Source of the DNA: an uncultured Candidatus Competibacteraceae bacterium
GTDB lineage: Bacteria > Pseudomonadota > Gammaproteobacteria > Competibacterales > Competibacteraceae
DNA length: 34,150 bases
NCBI GenBank assembly: GCA_937960715.1
Contig: CALGOO010000051.1
Span: 1 to 34,150 of the forward strand
Direction: 5' to 3'
The position numbers and the translations under genes are program-made. Under the pieces are notes generated by a model that was not told the DNA's origin, did no database searches, and saw only the letters and a program-made list of their open reading frames with translations. Positions 1 to 8,800 of this stretch are shown here, in pieces (the first letter of the stretch is position 1; each line of letters starts with the position of its first letter).

Positions 1-1253
1 TTCTGGTCGCGGCCGGCGATCACGTCGAAATCGACACCTCGCTGATCGTGCTGGAAAGCGACAAGGCCAGCATGGAAGTGCCTTCGCCCTTCGCCGGCAC
101 GATCCAGAGCGTCGAGGTCAAGGTGGGCGACCCGGTTTCGCAGGGTGATTTGATTCTGGTCTTGCGCGCCAGCGGAGCCGACGCCGACGCCAAGCCGCAA
201 CTGCCTGATACCCTTAGCGCCGTCGCGCTCGGTCCGCGCGCGCCCAAACCCGTCGGCGCTCCACCTCCGCCGCCGATCAAGGCGCCGCCACCGCCACCAG
301 CGACCGAAACTTCCGCGCCCAGCTTCGCCAAGGTCCACGCCAGCCCCTCGGTGCGGCGCTTCGCCCGCGAGCTGGGCGTCGATCTCACCCGGCTGGCCAA
401 GGGTTCCGGTCCCAAGGGCCGGATTCTCAAGGAAGACGTGCAGGGTTTCGTCAAGCAGGTCATGTCGGGAGCGCTCGCCGCCCCCGCGGCCGCTAGCGGC
501 GTCTCCGGCGGCGGGGTGCTGAATCTGTTGCCCTGGCCGACGGTGGACTTCGCCAAGTTCGGTCCAGTGGAAACCAAGCCCCTGTCGCGGATCAAGAAAC
601 TGTCAGGCGCCAACCTGGCGCGTAACTGGGTCATGATCCCGGCAGTGACCTATCACGAGGATGCCGACATTACCGATCTGGAAGCATTCCGCTTGCAGAT
701 CAATAAAGAGGGGGAAAAGAGCGGTGGGGTCAAGCTGACCATGCTGGCCTTTATGATCAAGGCCTGCGTCCGGGCCTTGCAGCAGTTCCCGGAGTTCAAC
801 ACCTCGCTCGACGGCGAAAACCTGGTCTACAAGCAGTACTACCACATCGCCTTTGCCGCCGACACGCCGAACGGCCTGGTGGTGCCGGTGGTCAAGGACG
901 CCGACCAGAAAGGCGTTTTCGACATCGCCATGGAAACCGGCGAATTGGCCAAGAAAGCGCGCGACGGCAAGCTCGGCCCGGCCGACATGCAGGGCGCCTG
1001 TTTCACCATCTCTTCGGTCGGCGGCATCGGCGGCACCCATTTCTCGCCGATCATCAACGCGCCCGAGGTGGCGATTTTGGGCGCCAGCAAGTCGGTGATG
1101 AAACCGGTGTGGGACGGCAAACAGTTCGCGCCGCGCCTGATCCTGCCGCTGTCGCTGACCGCCGACCATCGGGTGATCGACGGTGCGCTGGCGACCCGAT
1201 TCAACGTCTATCTGGCCCAACTGCTGGCGGACTTCCGCCGCGTGCTGCTCTGA
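1..1253 (+). CDS. aceF: Dihydrolipoyl acetyltransferase, pyruvate dehydrogenase E2 (5' end outside window)
   Basis: E2 core of the cytoplasmic pyruvate dehydrogenase complex; it moves the acetyl group from E1 to CoA. The frame is already open at base 3, inside a lipoyl domain (GDHVEIDTSLIVLESDKASM; the lipoylated Lys codon is at 63-65). A Pro/Ala-rich linker follows (about 230-310), then a peripheral subunit-binding domain (ASPSVRRFARELGVDLTRLA), then the acyltransferase domain ending with the catalytic HRVIDG motif. The number of upstream lipoyl domains cannot be seen. The GTG at 48 lies inside the lipoyl domain and is not the start. lpdA follows after 15 bases, so the two are very likely one operon with E1 upstream. 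The linker and the link to a lipoyl-LpdA favour pyruvate over 2-oxoglutarate dehydrogenase. Confidence 0.95.
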   Translation, partial: LVAAGDHVEIDTSLIVLESDKASMEVPSPFAGTIQSVEVKVGDPVSQGDLILVLRASGADADAKPQLPDTLSAVALGPRAPKPVGAPPPPPIKAPPPPPATETSAPSFAKVHASPSVRRFARELGVDLTRLAKGSGPKGRILKEDVQGFVKQVMSGALAAPAAASGVSGGGVLNLLPWPTVDFAKFGPVETKPLSRIKKLSGANLARNWVMIPAVTYHEDADITDLEAFRLQINKEGEKSGGVKLTMLAFMIKACVRALQQFPEFNTSLDGENLVYKQYYHIAFAADTPNGLVVPVVKDADQKGVFDIAMETGELAKKARDGKLGPADMQGACFTISSVGGIGGTHFSPIINAPEVAILGASKSVMKPVWDGKQFAPRLILPLSLTADHRVIDGALATRFNVYLAQLLADFRRVLL

Positions 1254-1268
1254 GGGAGGCCGCTGCTC

Positions 1269-3056
1269 ATGAGTCTGATGGAAGTCAAAATACCGGACAT
1301 CGGCGATTTCAAGGGCGTGGACGTCATCGAGGTACTGGTCAAGCCGGGCGATGCCATCGCCCCGGAAGATCCGCTGCTCGTGCTGGAAAGCGACAAGGCG
1401 TCCATGGAAGTGCCCGCGCCCACCGCCGGCGTGGTCAAGGAGGTAAAGATCAAGGTCGGCGACAAGGTGTCGGAAGGTGATCTGGTGTTGCTGCTGGAAG
1501 CAGCAGAAGCACAGTCCTCACCCCCGGCCCCTCTCCCGAAGGGCGAGGGGAGCAAGGTATCCTCGCCGCCGCCTCCAGCGCCGACCGTCGCGCCCGCCGC
1601 CGGCGCCTATTCCGGCTCGGTGGACCTGGAATGCGAAATGCTGGTGCTGGGCGCGGGTCCGGGCGGCTACAGCGCCGCGTTCCGCGCCGCCGATCTGGGC
1701 ATGAAAACCGTGCTGGTGGAACGCTACCCGACCTTGGGCGGCGTCTGCCTCAACGTCGGCTGCATTCCGTCCAAGGCGCTGTTGCACGTCGCCGCCGTGA
1801 TGGACGAGGTCGCGCATTTCGCCGATCTCGGCGTCAGCTTCGGCCAACCGACCGTGGATCTGGACAAGCTGCGCGCCCACAAGGGCAAGGTGGTGGGCAA
1901 GCTCACCGGCGGCCTCGCCGGGATGGCCAAAGCCCGCAAGGTGGAGACGGTGCGCGGTTACGGCCATTTCCTCGATCCCCATCATCTGGAAGTCGAACTC
2001 ACCACCGGCGACGGGCAGGACAAGACCGGCGAGAAAAAAATCGTGCGGTTCCAGAAATGCATCATCGCCGCCGGCAGCGCCGCCGTGCATCTGCCGTTCA
2101 TCCCGGACGACCCGCGCATCGTCGATTCCACCGGCGCGCTGGAGCTGCGCTTCATCCCCAAGCGGCTGCTGGTGATCGGCGGCGGCATCATCGGTCTGGA
2201 AATGGCGACGGTCTATTCGACCCTGGGGGCGCGCATCGAAGTCGTGGAAATGCTCGACGCGGTGATGCAGGGACCGGATCGAGACTTGGTCAAGGTGTGG
2301 GAAAAGATGAACGCCCGCCGCTTCGACCAGATCATGCTCAAGACCAAGACGGTCGCGGTCGAAGCCAGGGCGGAGGGATTGCTGGTCACCTTCGATGGCG
2401 ACAACGCCCCGGCCGAACCGCAGCTTTACGACATGATCCTGCAGTCGGCGGGCCGCTCGCCCAACGGCAGGAAGATCGGCGCGGAGAAAGCGGGCGTCAC
2501 CGTCACCGACCGGGGTTTCATCCCGGTGGACCGGCAGATGCGCACCAACGTCCCGCACATCTTCGCCATCGGCGACATCGTCGGTCAGCCGATGCTGGCG
2601 CACAAGGCGGTGCATGAGGGCCACGTCGCCGCCGAGGTCGCCGCCGGCCACAAGAGCTTCTTCGACGCCAGGGTGATTCCCGGCGTGGCCTACACCGACC
2701 CGGAAGTGGCCTGGGTGGGCCTGACCGAAGCGGAGGCGAAGCAGCAGGGCGCCAAGGTGGGCGTGAGCAAGTTCCCGTGGGCCGCGTCCGGCCGCGCCAT
2801 CGCCAACGGCCGCGACGAAGGCTTCACCAAGCTGATCTTCGACGAGGAGACTCACCGCATCGTCGGCGGCGGCATCGTCGGCACCCACGCCGGCGACTTG
2901 ATCAGCGAAGTGGCGCTCGCCATCGAAATGGGCTGCGACCCCGCCGACATTGGCCTGACCATCCACCCGCATCCGACCCTGGGCGAATCGGTCGGGATGG
3001 CGGCGGAAGTGTTCGAAGGCGTTTGCACCGACCTACCGCCGATGCGGAAGAAGTAG
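1269..3056 (+). CDS. lpdA: Dihydrolipoamide dehydrogenase with N-terminal lipoyl domain (E3)
   Basis: FAD flavoprotein that reoxidises the dihydrolipoyl groups of E2 with NAD+. The 595-residue protein is about 120 longer than a plain E3 because it starts with its own lipoyl domain (residues 3-78; lipoyl Lys43 in LESDKASMEV). A Pro-rich linker (about 80-115) follows. The E3 body has the FAD-binding GAGPGGYSAA, the redox pair in GGVCLNVGCIPSK, the NAD-binding GGGIIGLEMA, and the C-terminal HPHPTLGE with the catalytic His-Glu. Such lipoyl-E3 fusions are known in pyruvate dehydrogenase operons, which fits aceF just upstream. A GGGAGG ribosome site lies about 11 bases before the ATG. Residues 83-95 of the linker are encoded by a short dispersed repeat that has a second copy at 10530-10569. 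Confidence 0.95.
   Translation: MSLMEVKIPDIGDFKGVDVIEVLVKPGDAIAPEDPLLVLESDKASMEVPAPTAGVVKEVKIKVGDKVSEGDLVLLLEAAEAQSSPPAPLPKGEGSKVSSPPPPAPTVAPAAGAYSGSVDLECEMLVLGAGPGGYSAAFRAADLGMKTVLVERYPTLGGVCLNVGCIPSKALLHVAAVMDEVAHFADLGVSFGQPTVDLDKLRAHKGKVVGKLTGGLAGMAKARKVETVRGYGHFLDPHHLEVELTTGDGQDKTGEKKIVRFQKCIIAAGSAAVHLPFIPDDPRIVDSTGALELRFIPKRLLVIGGGIIGLEMATVYSTLGARIEVVEMLDAVMQGPDRDLVKVWEKMNARRFDQIMLKTKTVAVEARAEGLLVTFDGDNAPAEPQLYDMILQSAGRSPNGRKIGAEKAGVTVTDRGFIPVDRQMRTNVPHIFAIGDIVGQPMLAHKAVHEGHVAAEVAAGHKSFFDARVIPGVAYTDPEVAWVGLTEAEAKQQGAKVGVSKFPWAASGRAIANGRDEGFTKLIFDEETHRIVGGGIVGTHAGDLISEVALAIEMGCDPADIGLTIHPHPTLGESVGMAAEVFEGVCTDLPPMRKK
1516..1552 (+). repeat. REP-like GC-rich dispersed repeat, copy 1, inside lpdA
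   Basis: The stretch runs CCTCACCCCC, then GG, then CCCCTCTCCCG, then a short loop, then GGCGAGGGGAG, with CCCCTC and GAGGGG as complementary arms. It matches 10530-10569 (minus strand) except for two bases and a 3-base loop difference. It sits in the lpdA interdomain linker and reads PPAPLPKGEGS. Confidence 0.75.
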
Positions 3057-3125
3057 AATGCCCCATCAAAAGCTGTTCTCCCGCTTGGAGACCGCCAAAG
3101 ATGAGGGATTTATTCAACCGGACCT

Positions 3126-3153
3126 GTCCGCCTTTCATGGCGGGCGGGTTTCT
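3126..3153 (+). terminator. Putative Rho-independent terminator after aceF-lpdA
   Basis: Seven-pair stem GTCCGCC/GGCGGGC (one G-U pair) with a TTTCAT loop, then GGGTTTCTT. It lies 70 bases after the lpdA stop and before the protease gene. The T-tract is short and interrupted. Confidence 0.5.
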
Positions 3154-3183
3154 TAATTAAGCTGCGCTATCAGGGGGGCTGCC

Positions 3184-3768
3184 ATGGCCGCGCTTGAAGT
3201 TGTGAAGATCGACATGAAACAAATGACGGCGATTCCCCAGGAGACCAGCCAGACCTGCTGGTTCACCTGCTATCAGATGATGATGCAATGGAAAGGCTAC
3301 GGCACCGGCCAAATTGGCGATTACAAGGGGCAATTTCCGCCCGCTCCGATCAAGGAGAAGCTGGTGGCGGCTAGCGTCAACTGGGACGACGCCTGCGGGT
3401 CTGGACTCAAGGGCAAGGATTTTCGCAAATCCGCCTCCGCGCTGGGGTTGGAGGCCAACGGCGTGGGCCAGCAATGGACGACCCAGGATTTAAAGCGATT
3501 TCTGTCGTATCCGAGTCCGATCTGGGTGGCCGGCAACTGGGATAATTTTTTCCATGTCGTGGTGGTGACCGGGGTTCAAATCGACAACGATCTGGACTGG
3601 GACGAAGTCGGCACGATGAAGGACCGATCCAAGGTCACCTACATCGACCCGAACTGGGCAGGATCTAAAAAGGCGAGCATCGAAACGAAATCCTGTTATT
3701 ACTGGCTACCCGGCGCCTATGCCTACAAAGGCATTATCGGGGCTTGGCAGGTGTGGAAGAAAGCCTGA
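3184..3768 (+). CDS. Papain-like cysteine protease family protein
   Basis: A 194-residue protein with the layout of a small papain-like (AvrRpt2/C70- or C39-like) cysteine peptidase. Visible are Gln19 (oxyanion hole) and Cys25 in PQETSQTCWFTC, His124 in NFFHVVVVTGV, and Asp155 in TYIDPNW. These provide the Gln-Cys-His-Asp set in the right order. There is no signal peptide or membrane segment, so it is cytosolic unless exported by a specialised system. A GGGGGG tract lies 6 bases before the ATG. It stands alone between the lpdA terminator and an attC-like sequence; neither partner nor substrate is evident. Families of this type include host-targeted effectors, but also uncharacterised housekeeping or toxin-associated proteins. 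Activity is inferred from motifs only. Confidence 0.65.
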   Translation: MAALEVVKIDMKQMTAIPQETSQTCWFTCYQMMMQWKGYGTGQIGDYKGQFPPAPIKEKLVAASVNWDDACGSGLKGKDFRKSASALGLEANGVGQQWTTQDLKRFLSYPSPIWVAGNWDNFFHVVVVTGVQIDNDLDWDEVGTMKDRSKVTYIDPNWAGSKKASIETKSCYYWLPGAYAYKGIIGAWQVWKKA

Positions 3769-3880
3769 AGCGCCCGCTTGGTCTCGGCGTCAGGCAGCTC
3801 TTGCCTCCACTGAATGCGTTTCAGAGAGATGACAAGCTGACAGGATTTTCGGGATAGCCAGACTGGCGGTGAAGATGTAC
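3769..3880. other. Intergenic, no gene seen
   Basis: Short non-coding stretch between the protease gene and the attC-like palindrome. It contains a small hairpin, AGGCA-GCTCT-TGCCT, without a T-tract. No promoter was recognised. Confidence 0.4.
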
Positions 3881-3988
3881 TTCTAACTATGGTAGATAGC
3901 CGGAAACTGCATAGGGGATCAACCGGACTTCACCCGTCCAAAACTACGTTTTGTCCGGGCTCGCCGGTTATCCGCCGCCCCGTTAGGC
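3881..3988 (+). other. attC-like integron recombination site (degenerate)
   Basis: Imperfect palindrome with attC layout. The right end is GTTAGGC (3982-3988), a match to the GTTRRRY core site. The left end is TTCTAAC (3881-3887), one base off RYYYAAC. Inner arms GGTAGATAGCCGG (3891-3903) and CCGGTTATCCGCC (3964-3976) are complementary at 10 of 13 positions. The centre has CCGGAC/GTCCGG (3923-3928, 3953-3958) and a CAAAAC-TAC-GTTTTG hairpin (3939-3953). A cassette-type gene fragment begins 19 bases after GTTAGGC, as expected for a cassette junction. No integrase gene is in the window. Confidence 0.5.
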
Positions 3989-4006
3989 CTTACGAGAAGT
4001 GAAACC

Positions 4007-4159
4007 GTGGCATACGCAGATGACCTCCGACATCCGAAGTGGCGGCGCAAGCGACTTGAAGTGCTTCAGCTCGCAGAGTGGAGGTGCTCGTCCCGCGAAG
4101 CAGATGATCGAACTCTTCGCGTTCATCTTGATCGCTTCGGTGCGCCAGCACCTGCATGA
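4007..4159 (+). pseudogene. Remnant of a small HNH-type (CxxC...HVHH) cassette protein
   Basis: From the GTG at 4007 the frame reads 50 residues starting VAYADDLRHPKWRRKRLEVL and continuing to AEWRC and TLRVH before a TGA. This resembles the N-terminal half of small HNH-nuclease-like proteins (pattern YxDxLRxPxWQxKRLExL...W.C..C...LHVHH). Here the second Cys of the CxxC pair and the second His of HVHH are lost, and the C-terminal half is missing. It starts directly after an attC-like site, as cassette genes do. The family assignment rests on remembered consensus, not a search. Longer overlapping open frames on both strands (for example 3990-4919 minus) run through the tRNA and are taken as spurious. 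Confidence 0.45.
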
Positions 4160-4320
4160 AGCCCACGACCTCGACAGCCTCGCCGCGGAGGCTCACACGA
4201 GCCGCCACGGTTTCACCCGCCAGTTCAGGTTCATCGGGTGTGTAGCGGTCGTCGTTCCAGGAACGGTCGGCGCACGGAGAGCCGCCGCAAATCCCTCGCG
4301 GTGTCACGGACTTCGCAAAT
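4160..4320. other. Non-coding or decayed sequence between HNH remnant and tRNA
   Basis: No frame here resembles a known protein. The stretch may be the rest of the decayed cassette or its insertion scar. It ends at the tRNA terminator. Confidence 0.3.
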
Positions 4321-4350
4321 GAAAACGCCCAACCGACGAGGGTTGGGCGT
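4321..4350 (-). terminator. Rho-independent terminator of tRNA-Ala
   Basis: On the minus strand a ten-pair perfect stem ACGCCCAACC/GGTTGGGCGT with loop CTCGTC is followed by TTTTC. It lies 7 bases after the tRNA 3' end. Confidence 0.85.
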
Positions 4351-4357
4351 GGAATAG

Positions 4358-4433
<76 letters not shown>

Positions 4434-4503
4434 ATGACGAAATGAGGGTGTGAATACTACAATCTTCGTCGGCCATTGGCTAGACCCACGCGCCCGAAAG
4501 ATC

Positions 4504-5187
4504 ATGTCCCACATTGCCGTCATCCTGCCCGTCCTGAACGAGGAGGCGCAAATCACCGCCTGCTTGACCCTCCTGCAACCGCTACGCGAACAGGATTGCG
4601 AATTGATCGTGGTGGACGGCGGCAGCGGCGACCGAACCGTGGCGCTGGCCAAGCCGCTGGCGGATCGGGTCATCTCCAGTTCCAGGGGTCGGGCGGCGCA
4701 GATGAACGCCGGCGCGAGGCAGGCCGGCAGCGACATTCTCTGGTTCCTGCACGCCGACAGCCGGCCGCCGCCGGCCGCGGCCAACCTCATCCGCGCGGCG
4801 CTGGCTCGGCCGGAGCGCCAGTGGGGCCGCTTCGACGTGCGCCTGTCCGGCCGCCATCCATTGCTGCGGATGGTGGAAATCCTGATGAACGCCCGCTCCC
4901 GGCTCACTGGCATCGCCACCGGCGATCAGGGCATCTTCATGCGCCGGGAGACGTTCGAACACGTCGGCGGCTATCCACTCATCGCGCTGATGGAGGACAT
5001 CGCCCTCAGCCGCTTGCTGAAGCGCCAAAGCCGGCCGGTCTGTCTGCGCCAACGGCTGACGACATCCAGTCGGCGCTGGGAATCCAACGGTATCCTTCGC
5101 ACGATTCTGCTGATGTGGCGGCTGCGGCTGGCGTACTCCCTCGGCGCCGATCCCAATCGGTTGGCCCGGCTCTATTACCGCTCGTGA
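4504..5187 (+). CDS. Glycosyltransferase family 2-like, rSAM/selenodomain-associated transferase 2 type
   Basis: A GT-A fold nucleotide-sugar transferase of about 227 residues. It shows VILPVLNEE at the N-terminus, VDGGSGDRT, the FLHADSRPP (DxD-like) motif, GDQGIFMRRETFEHVGGYP and LMEDIALSRLLKR, all typical of TIGR04283. The frame stays open upstream to a GTG at 4450, but the ATG at 4504 starts right at the conserved MSHIAVILPVLNEE block and is preferred. It overlaps the next gene by GTGA, so the two are translationally coupled. The pair is often found with a radical SAM or selenium/arsenic-related gene, none of which is in view. The acceptor is unknown. Confidence 0.85.
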   Translation: MSHIAVILPVLNEEAQITACLTLLQPLREQDCELIVVDGGSGDRTVALAKPLADRVISSSRGRAAQMNAGARQAGSDILWFLHADSRPPPAAANLIRAALARPERQWGRFDVRLSGRHPLLRMVEILMNARSRLTGIATGDQGIFMRRETFEHVGGYPLIALMEDIALSRLLKRQSRPVCLRQRLTTSSRRWESNGILRTILLMWRLRLAYSLGADPNRLARLYYRS

Positions 5188-5831
5188 ACAGCGCCTATCC
5201 CTTCCCCAACGCCCGGTTGCTCATCTTCGCCAAGGCTCCCGTCCCCGGTCGGGTCAAGACTCGGCTGGCGGGACGTCTTGGAGCGCGCGGCGCGGCGGGG
5301 CTGTATCGACAACTGCTGCGTCGGACCCTGCGCATCGCCCACACCGCCCGGCTGTGCCCCATCGAGCTTTGGTGCGCACCGGACGCGCGGCATGGCTTTT
5401 TCGGCGCCTGCCGGCGGGAGTACGGCGCGCGGTTGCGCCGACAATGCGCGGGCGACCTGGGCCGGCGAATGAATCACGCTCTGAACCGGACCCTGGCCAC
5501 CGGTCATCCGACGGTATTGATCGGCGGCGATTGCGCGTCGCTGGGGGAAGCGGAGTTGGGCGCCGCTTTCGGTCTGCTGGCCGCTGGCCGTGAAGCGGTG
5601 CTGGGACCGGCGGCGGATGGCGGCTACGTGCTGATCGGCTTGAATCGGTCCTGTCCAACCCTGTTTCGGGGCATCGTCTGGAGCACGCCAATGGTGCTGG
5701 CGGCCACCCGCCGGCGACTTCAGCGAACCGGGATGAACTGGGCCGAGTTGGCGCCCGGCTGGGACGTGGACACCCCGGCCGACTTACGACGGCTGCGGCG
5801 GTTGCTCGCGGAGTCCATGCGCCATCGTTGA
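5184..5831 (+). CDS. DUF2064 / rSAM/selenodomain-associated transferase 1 family protein
   Basis: A 215-residue nucleotidyl/glycosyltransferase-like protein of the TIGR04282 (DUF2064) family. It begins LLIFAKAPVPGRVKTRLA, the hallmark N-terminal nucleotide-binding segment, and later has LIGGDCASL, GPAADGGYVLIGL and GWDVDTPADLRRL. The GTG start at 5184 shares bases with the TGA stop of the preceding transferase. The two probably act in one pathway, but the substrate is not known. The gene ends 40 bases before the convergent recC stop; no terminator is visible in that gap. Confidence 0.85.
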   Translation: MNSAYPFPNARLLIFAKAPVPGRVKTRLAGRLGARGAAGLYRQLLRRTLRIAHTARLCPIELWCAPDARHGFFGACRREYGARLRRQCAGDLGRRMNHALNRTLATGHPTVLIGGDCASLGEAELGAAFGLLAAGREAVLGPAADGGYVLIGLNRSCPTLFRGIVWSTPMVLAATRRRLQRTGMNWAELAPGWDVDTPADLRRLRRLLAESMRHR

Positions 5832-5871
5832 CCGGGAACTCCAGCCGTTCGGGGTGGAAGAGGATCAAGCG

Positions 5872-8800
5872 TCACTCCTCCCGCGCGGATTGCCGAATCC
5901 GTGCGAACAGCGGGCCAAACACCGCCAGCGCCGCCGCCTCGAATTCCACATCCAGCGGATCGGTATCCCGAAACGCCAACTGGTAATAGACGTTTTCGCG
6001 TTCCGAAGCGCCCGGCTGGAAATCATCGCCTTCCCACTGGCGCCGCGCCGCTCGCAAGGCTCTATCCGTATCCTGACTCTGGTCCTTGCCCAGCGTTTCG
6101 ACGTAGGCCAGCGCGCTCCTGGGGAAGAAATGCAGCAAACGCCGCGTCCCTCGCCAGTACCACTCCAGCAGTTCCAGTAAATGGGCGGCGGCATCCTCGA
6201 CCGGCTCCAGCACGACTTCCCTATCCTCCGCCACCCAACGGCTTTGCAGCGTCATACCCCCTGGCGCGGCGACGTTCAGCGCCAGGTGATGCAGCCACAG
6301 ATTCAGATAGTCGTTGGCCTTGATCGACGCCAGCCGATACCCGACCCGACCCGCCGGCGTCATCCCGGTCAACCGCCCGCTCAATTCGAACTCACCCAGC
6401 TTCAGCTCCAGATCCACCGGCTCCGGCGCCCGGCGCGGCAACACCCGCCCCAGACGCCCAGCGAATCGCGTGACTCGCCCTTGGGCCTGGGTGAACACGC
6501 AGTCGCCGACCTGACCGTGCGGCAATGCCCCGCTCCCCCGCGCCACCGCCCGAATTTCGGCCGTCGTTCGCCCCTCTCGATGCAGTTCCAGCATTTGCCC
6601 GAGCAACTGATGATTAGCCAACCCGTCCAGCACGAAAGGTTCGCGGGTCTCCAACTCCTCCTCGCCCTCGCCGGGCCGGTTACCGAGCCGCTCCCGCAAC
6701 AACCAGCGGGCTGGATTGCGAAAGACCCCCACCAGGACCTCCAGCGCCACCCGCCGCAAGGTCGGTTCCGGCTCGGGCAGCTCCGTGGTCAACAAGGGCG
6801 TGGGGTCGCGATCGCCTCGGCCAGCCCGACCGCTGGCCTCGGTCAATTCCCGCGCGTAACTGAACAGGCGGTCGTCGCCGCTGAAATATCGGCGGCTGAA
6901 CGCTTGCAGCGGATGGCGCGTCACCACTTGTTCACGGGGCCGGCCACCGTCCGGACAGTGGAAACTCCGATCCACCGTGTCCAGCAACTCACTGACCAGC
7001 ACCGACGGCGGCAACGGCGTATTGTCGCGGATGCTCTGACCGACGTAGCTGAGATACAGGCAACGGCGGGCCGACAGCAGGGTTTCCAGGAACAGATAGC
7101 GGTCGTCGTGGCGGCGGGCGCGGTCGCCACGCCGGAACCGGGTCGCCATCCGGTCGAAATCGATCGACCGCTGGGGACGCGGATAGGCATCGTCATTCAG
7201 CCCGAGCACGGCCACCACCGCGAATGGAATGTTGCGCATCGGCGTCAGGGCGCAGCAGGTCACGCTGCCGCTCAAAAAGCGTCCCGCCGGACTTTCGGCG
7301 GCGTTCAGCTCCGTCCGCAGGGACGACATCGCCACCGCCAACCCCACCGGTTCGGTAAAATCCGCCTGTTCGGCGTTGGCGCGCAGCGTCTCCAACACGG
7401 CGCGAATCCGCTGGATTTCGTTCTCCTCGCGGTCGCGGGGCGCGAAAAACCGGTCCAGCACCGCGTGCAGGCGCTCCACCCAGGCCGCCAGCGACCGGGA
7501 TTCCCGTAATTGGGCGTCCAGCCCGAACAGCGCCTCGACGAAGGTCTGCCATTGGCCCAGCGCCCGCGCTGCGTCGCCTTCCACCTCGTCGTGGGGCAGG
7601 ATGCCGGCGTACAAGTCCCGCCCGCGCCCCGGCAGCGCGTAGCCGAGCAGCAGCCGATCCAGCCCCATCCGCCAGGTATGCTCGGCGGTGGGCGGCAATT
7701 CCCAGAGCGCCTTGGTTCCGGCGTCGAGACCCCAGCGAATCCCGGCGTCCCGAGTCCAGCGGCGAATCCGGGTCAAGTCGGCCTCGTCCAAGCCGAACCG
7801 CCGCCGCGCCGCCGGCAGTTCCAGCAAGCCCAGCACCTGACTGGCGTCGAACCGCCCACCCCCCAGCTCCAGCAGCGCAAACAGCCCTTCGATCAACGGC
7901 TCCTCGGCCAGCGATCCCCGGTCGGCGATACTGAACGGAATCCGCCGCTCGGGCGGCGCGCTGGCGAACACCGCCTCGATCAGCGGCCCGTAGCGGGCGA
8001 TGTCGGGTGTCATCACGATCACGTCGGCGGGTCGCAACGCCGGGTTCGCCACGAACAGCGCCAGCAACTGATCGTGCAACACCTCGACCTCGCGCATCGG
8101 CCCATGACAGGCGTGAATCTGGAGCGAACGATCATCGGGCCACAGCGGTAGCGGCGGATGCTCGTCGCCACCCCGTTCCCGTAAATGCAGGATGTCGGCC
8201 TGCAAGCGGTGCAACAGATCATCCCCTTCCGGCTCGACGAAGCCATCCCACTCGATCCGGGGATACGCTTGCAATAGATCGATGAAATCCCGTCCCTGCT
8301 TGCCCAGCGAGGCCAGCAGCGGATGACCGACCGTCAAATACGCCTCGTCGGGATCGACCTCCTCGCCCAGCCGGGCCAGATCGCGCTCGGCCTGAATGTC
8401 GCCCCAATATTCCTGGCAGGGGTTGAGCAGGAACAGATGGATATCGATGTGTCGCGCCAGCGCCGCCAGCAACTCCACATCCAGCGGCGGCAGAGCGGAC
8501 ACGCCGATGACGCTGACCCGTTCCGGCAACCGGCGGTGGTCGAAATCGCCATCGGCCAGGCGCGCGTGGAATTGCGCCTGCACCCGCACGCGATGCGCCT
8601 CGCCGTCGCGCGCCAGGCGCCGCCACAATTCCGCCTGCCAGTGATCCTCCTCGCCCGCTTCCCAGCGGCCAATCCAGTCCGGCCGGTAGACCAGATACTG
8701 GTCGAAACAGTCGGCGATGCGGCCAGCCAGTTCGTAGCGACGGAATTCGTCGCGCCCGTCGCCCAAATAAGCCCGCACCGGCGCGAGGCACGGCGCCTCC

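Noticed and set aside
1518..2972. 484-codon minus-strand open frame opposite lpdA
   Set aside because: Antisense shadow of a clear lpdA gene in high-GC DNA; His/Gly-rich and without domain motifs.
3059..3157. 32-codon frame after lpdA (starting MPHQKLFSRLETAKDEGF)
   Set aside because: It overlaps the putative terminator, has no clear ribosome site and no recognisable relatives.
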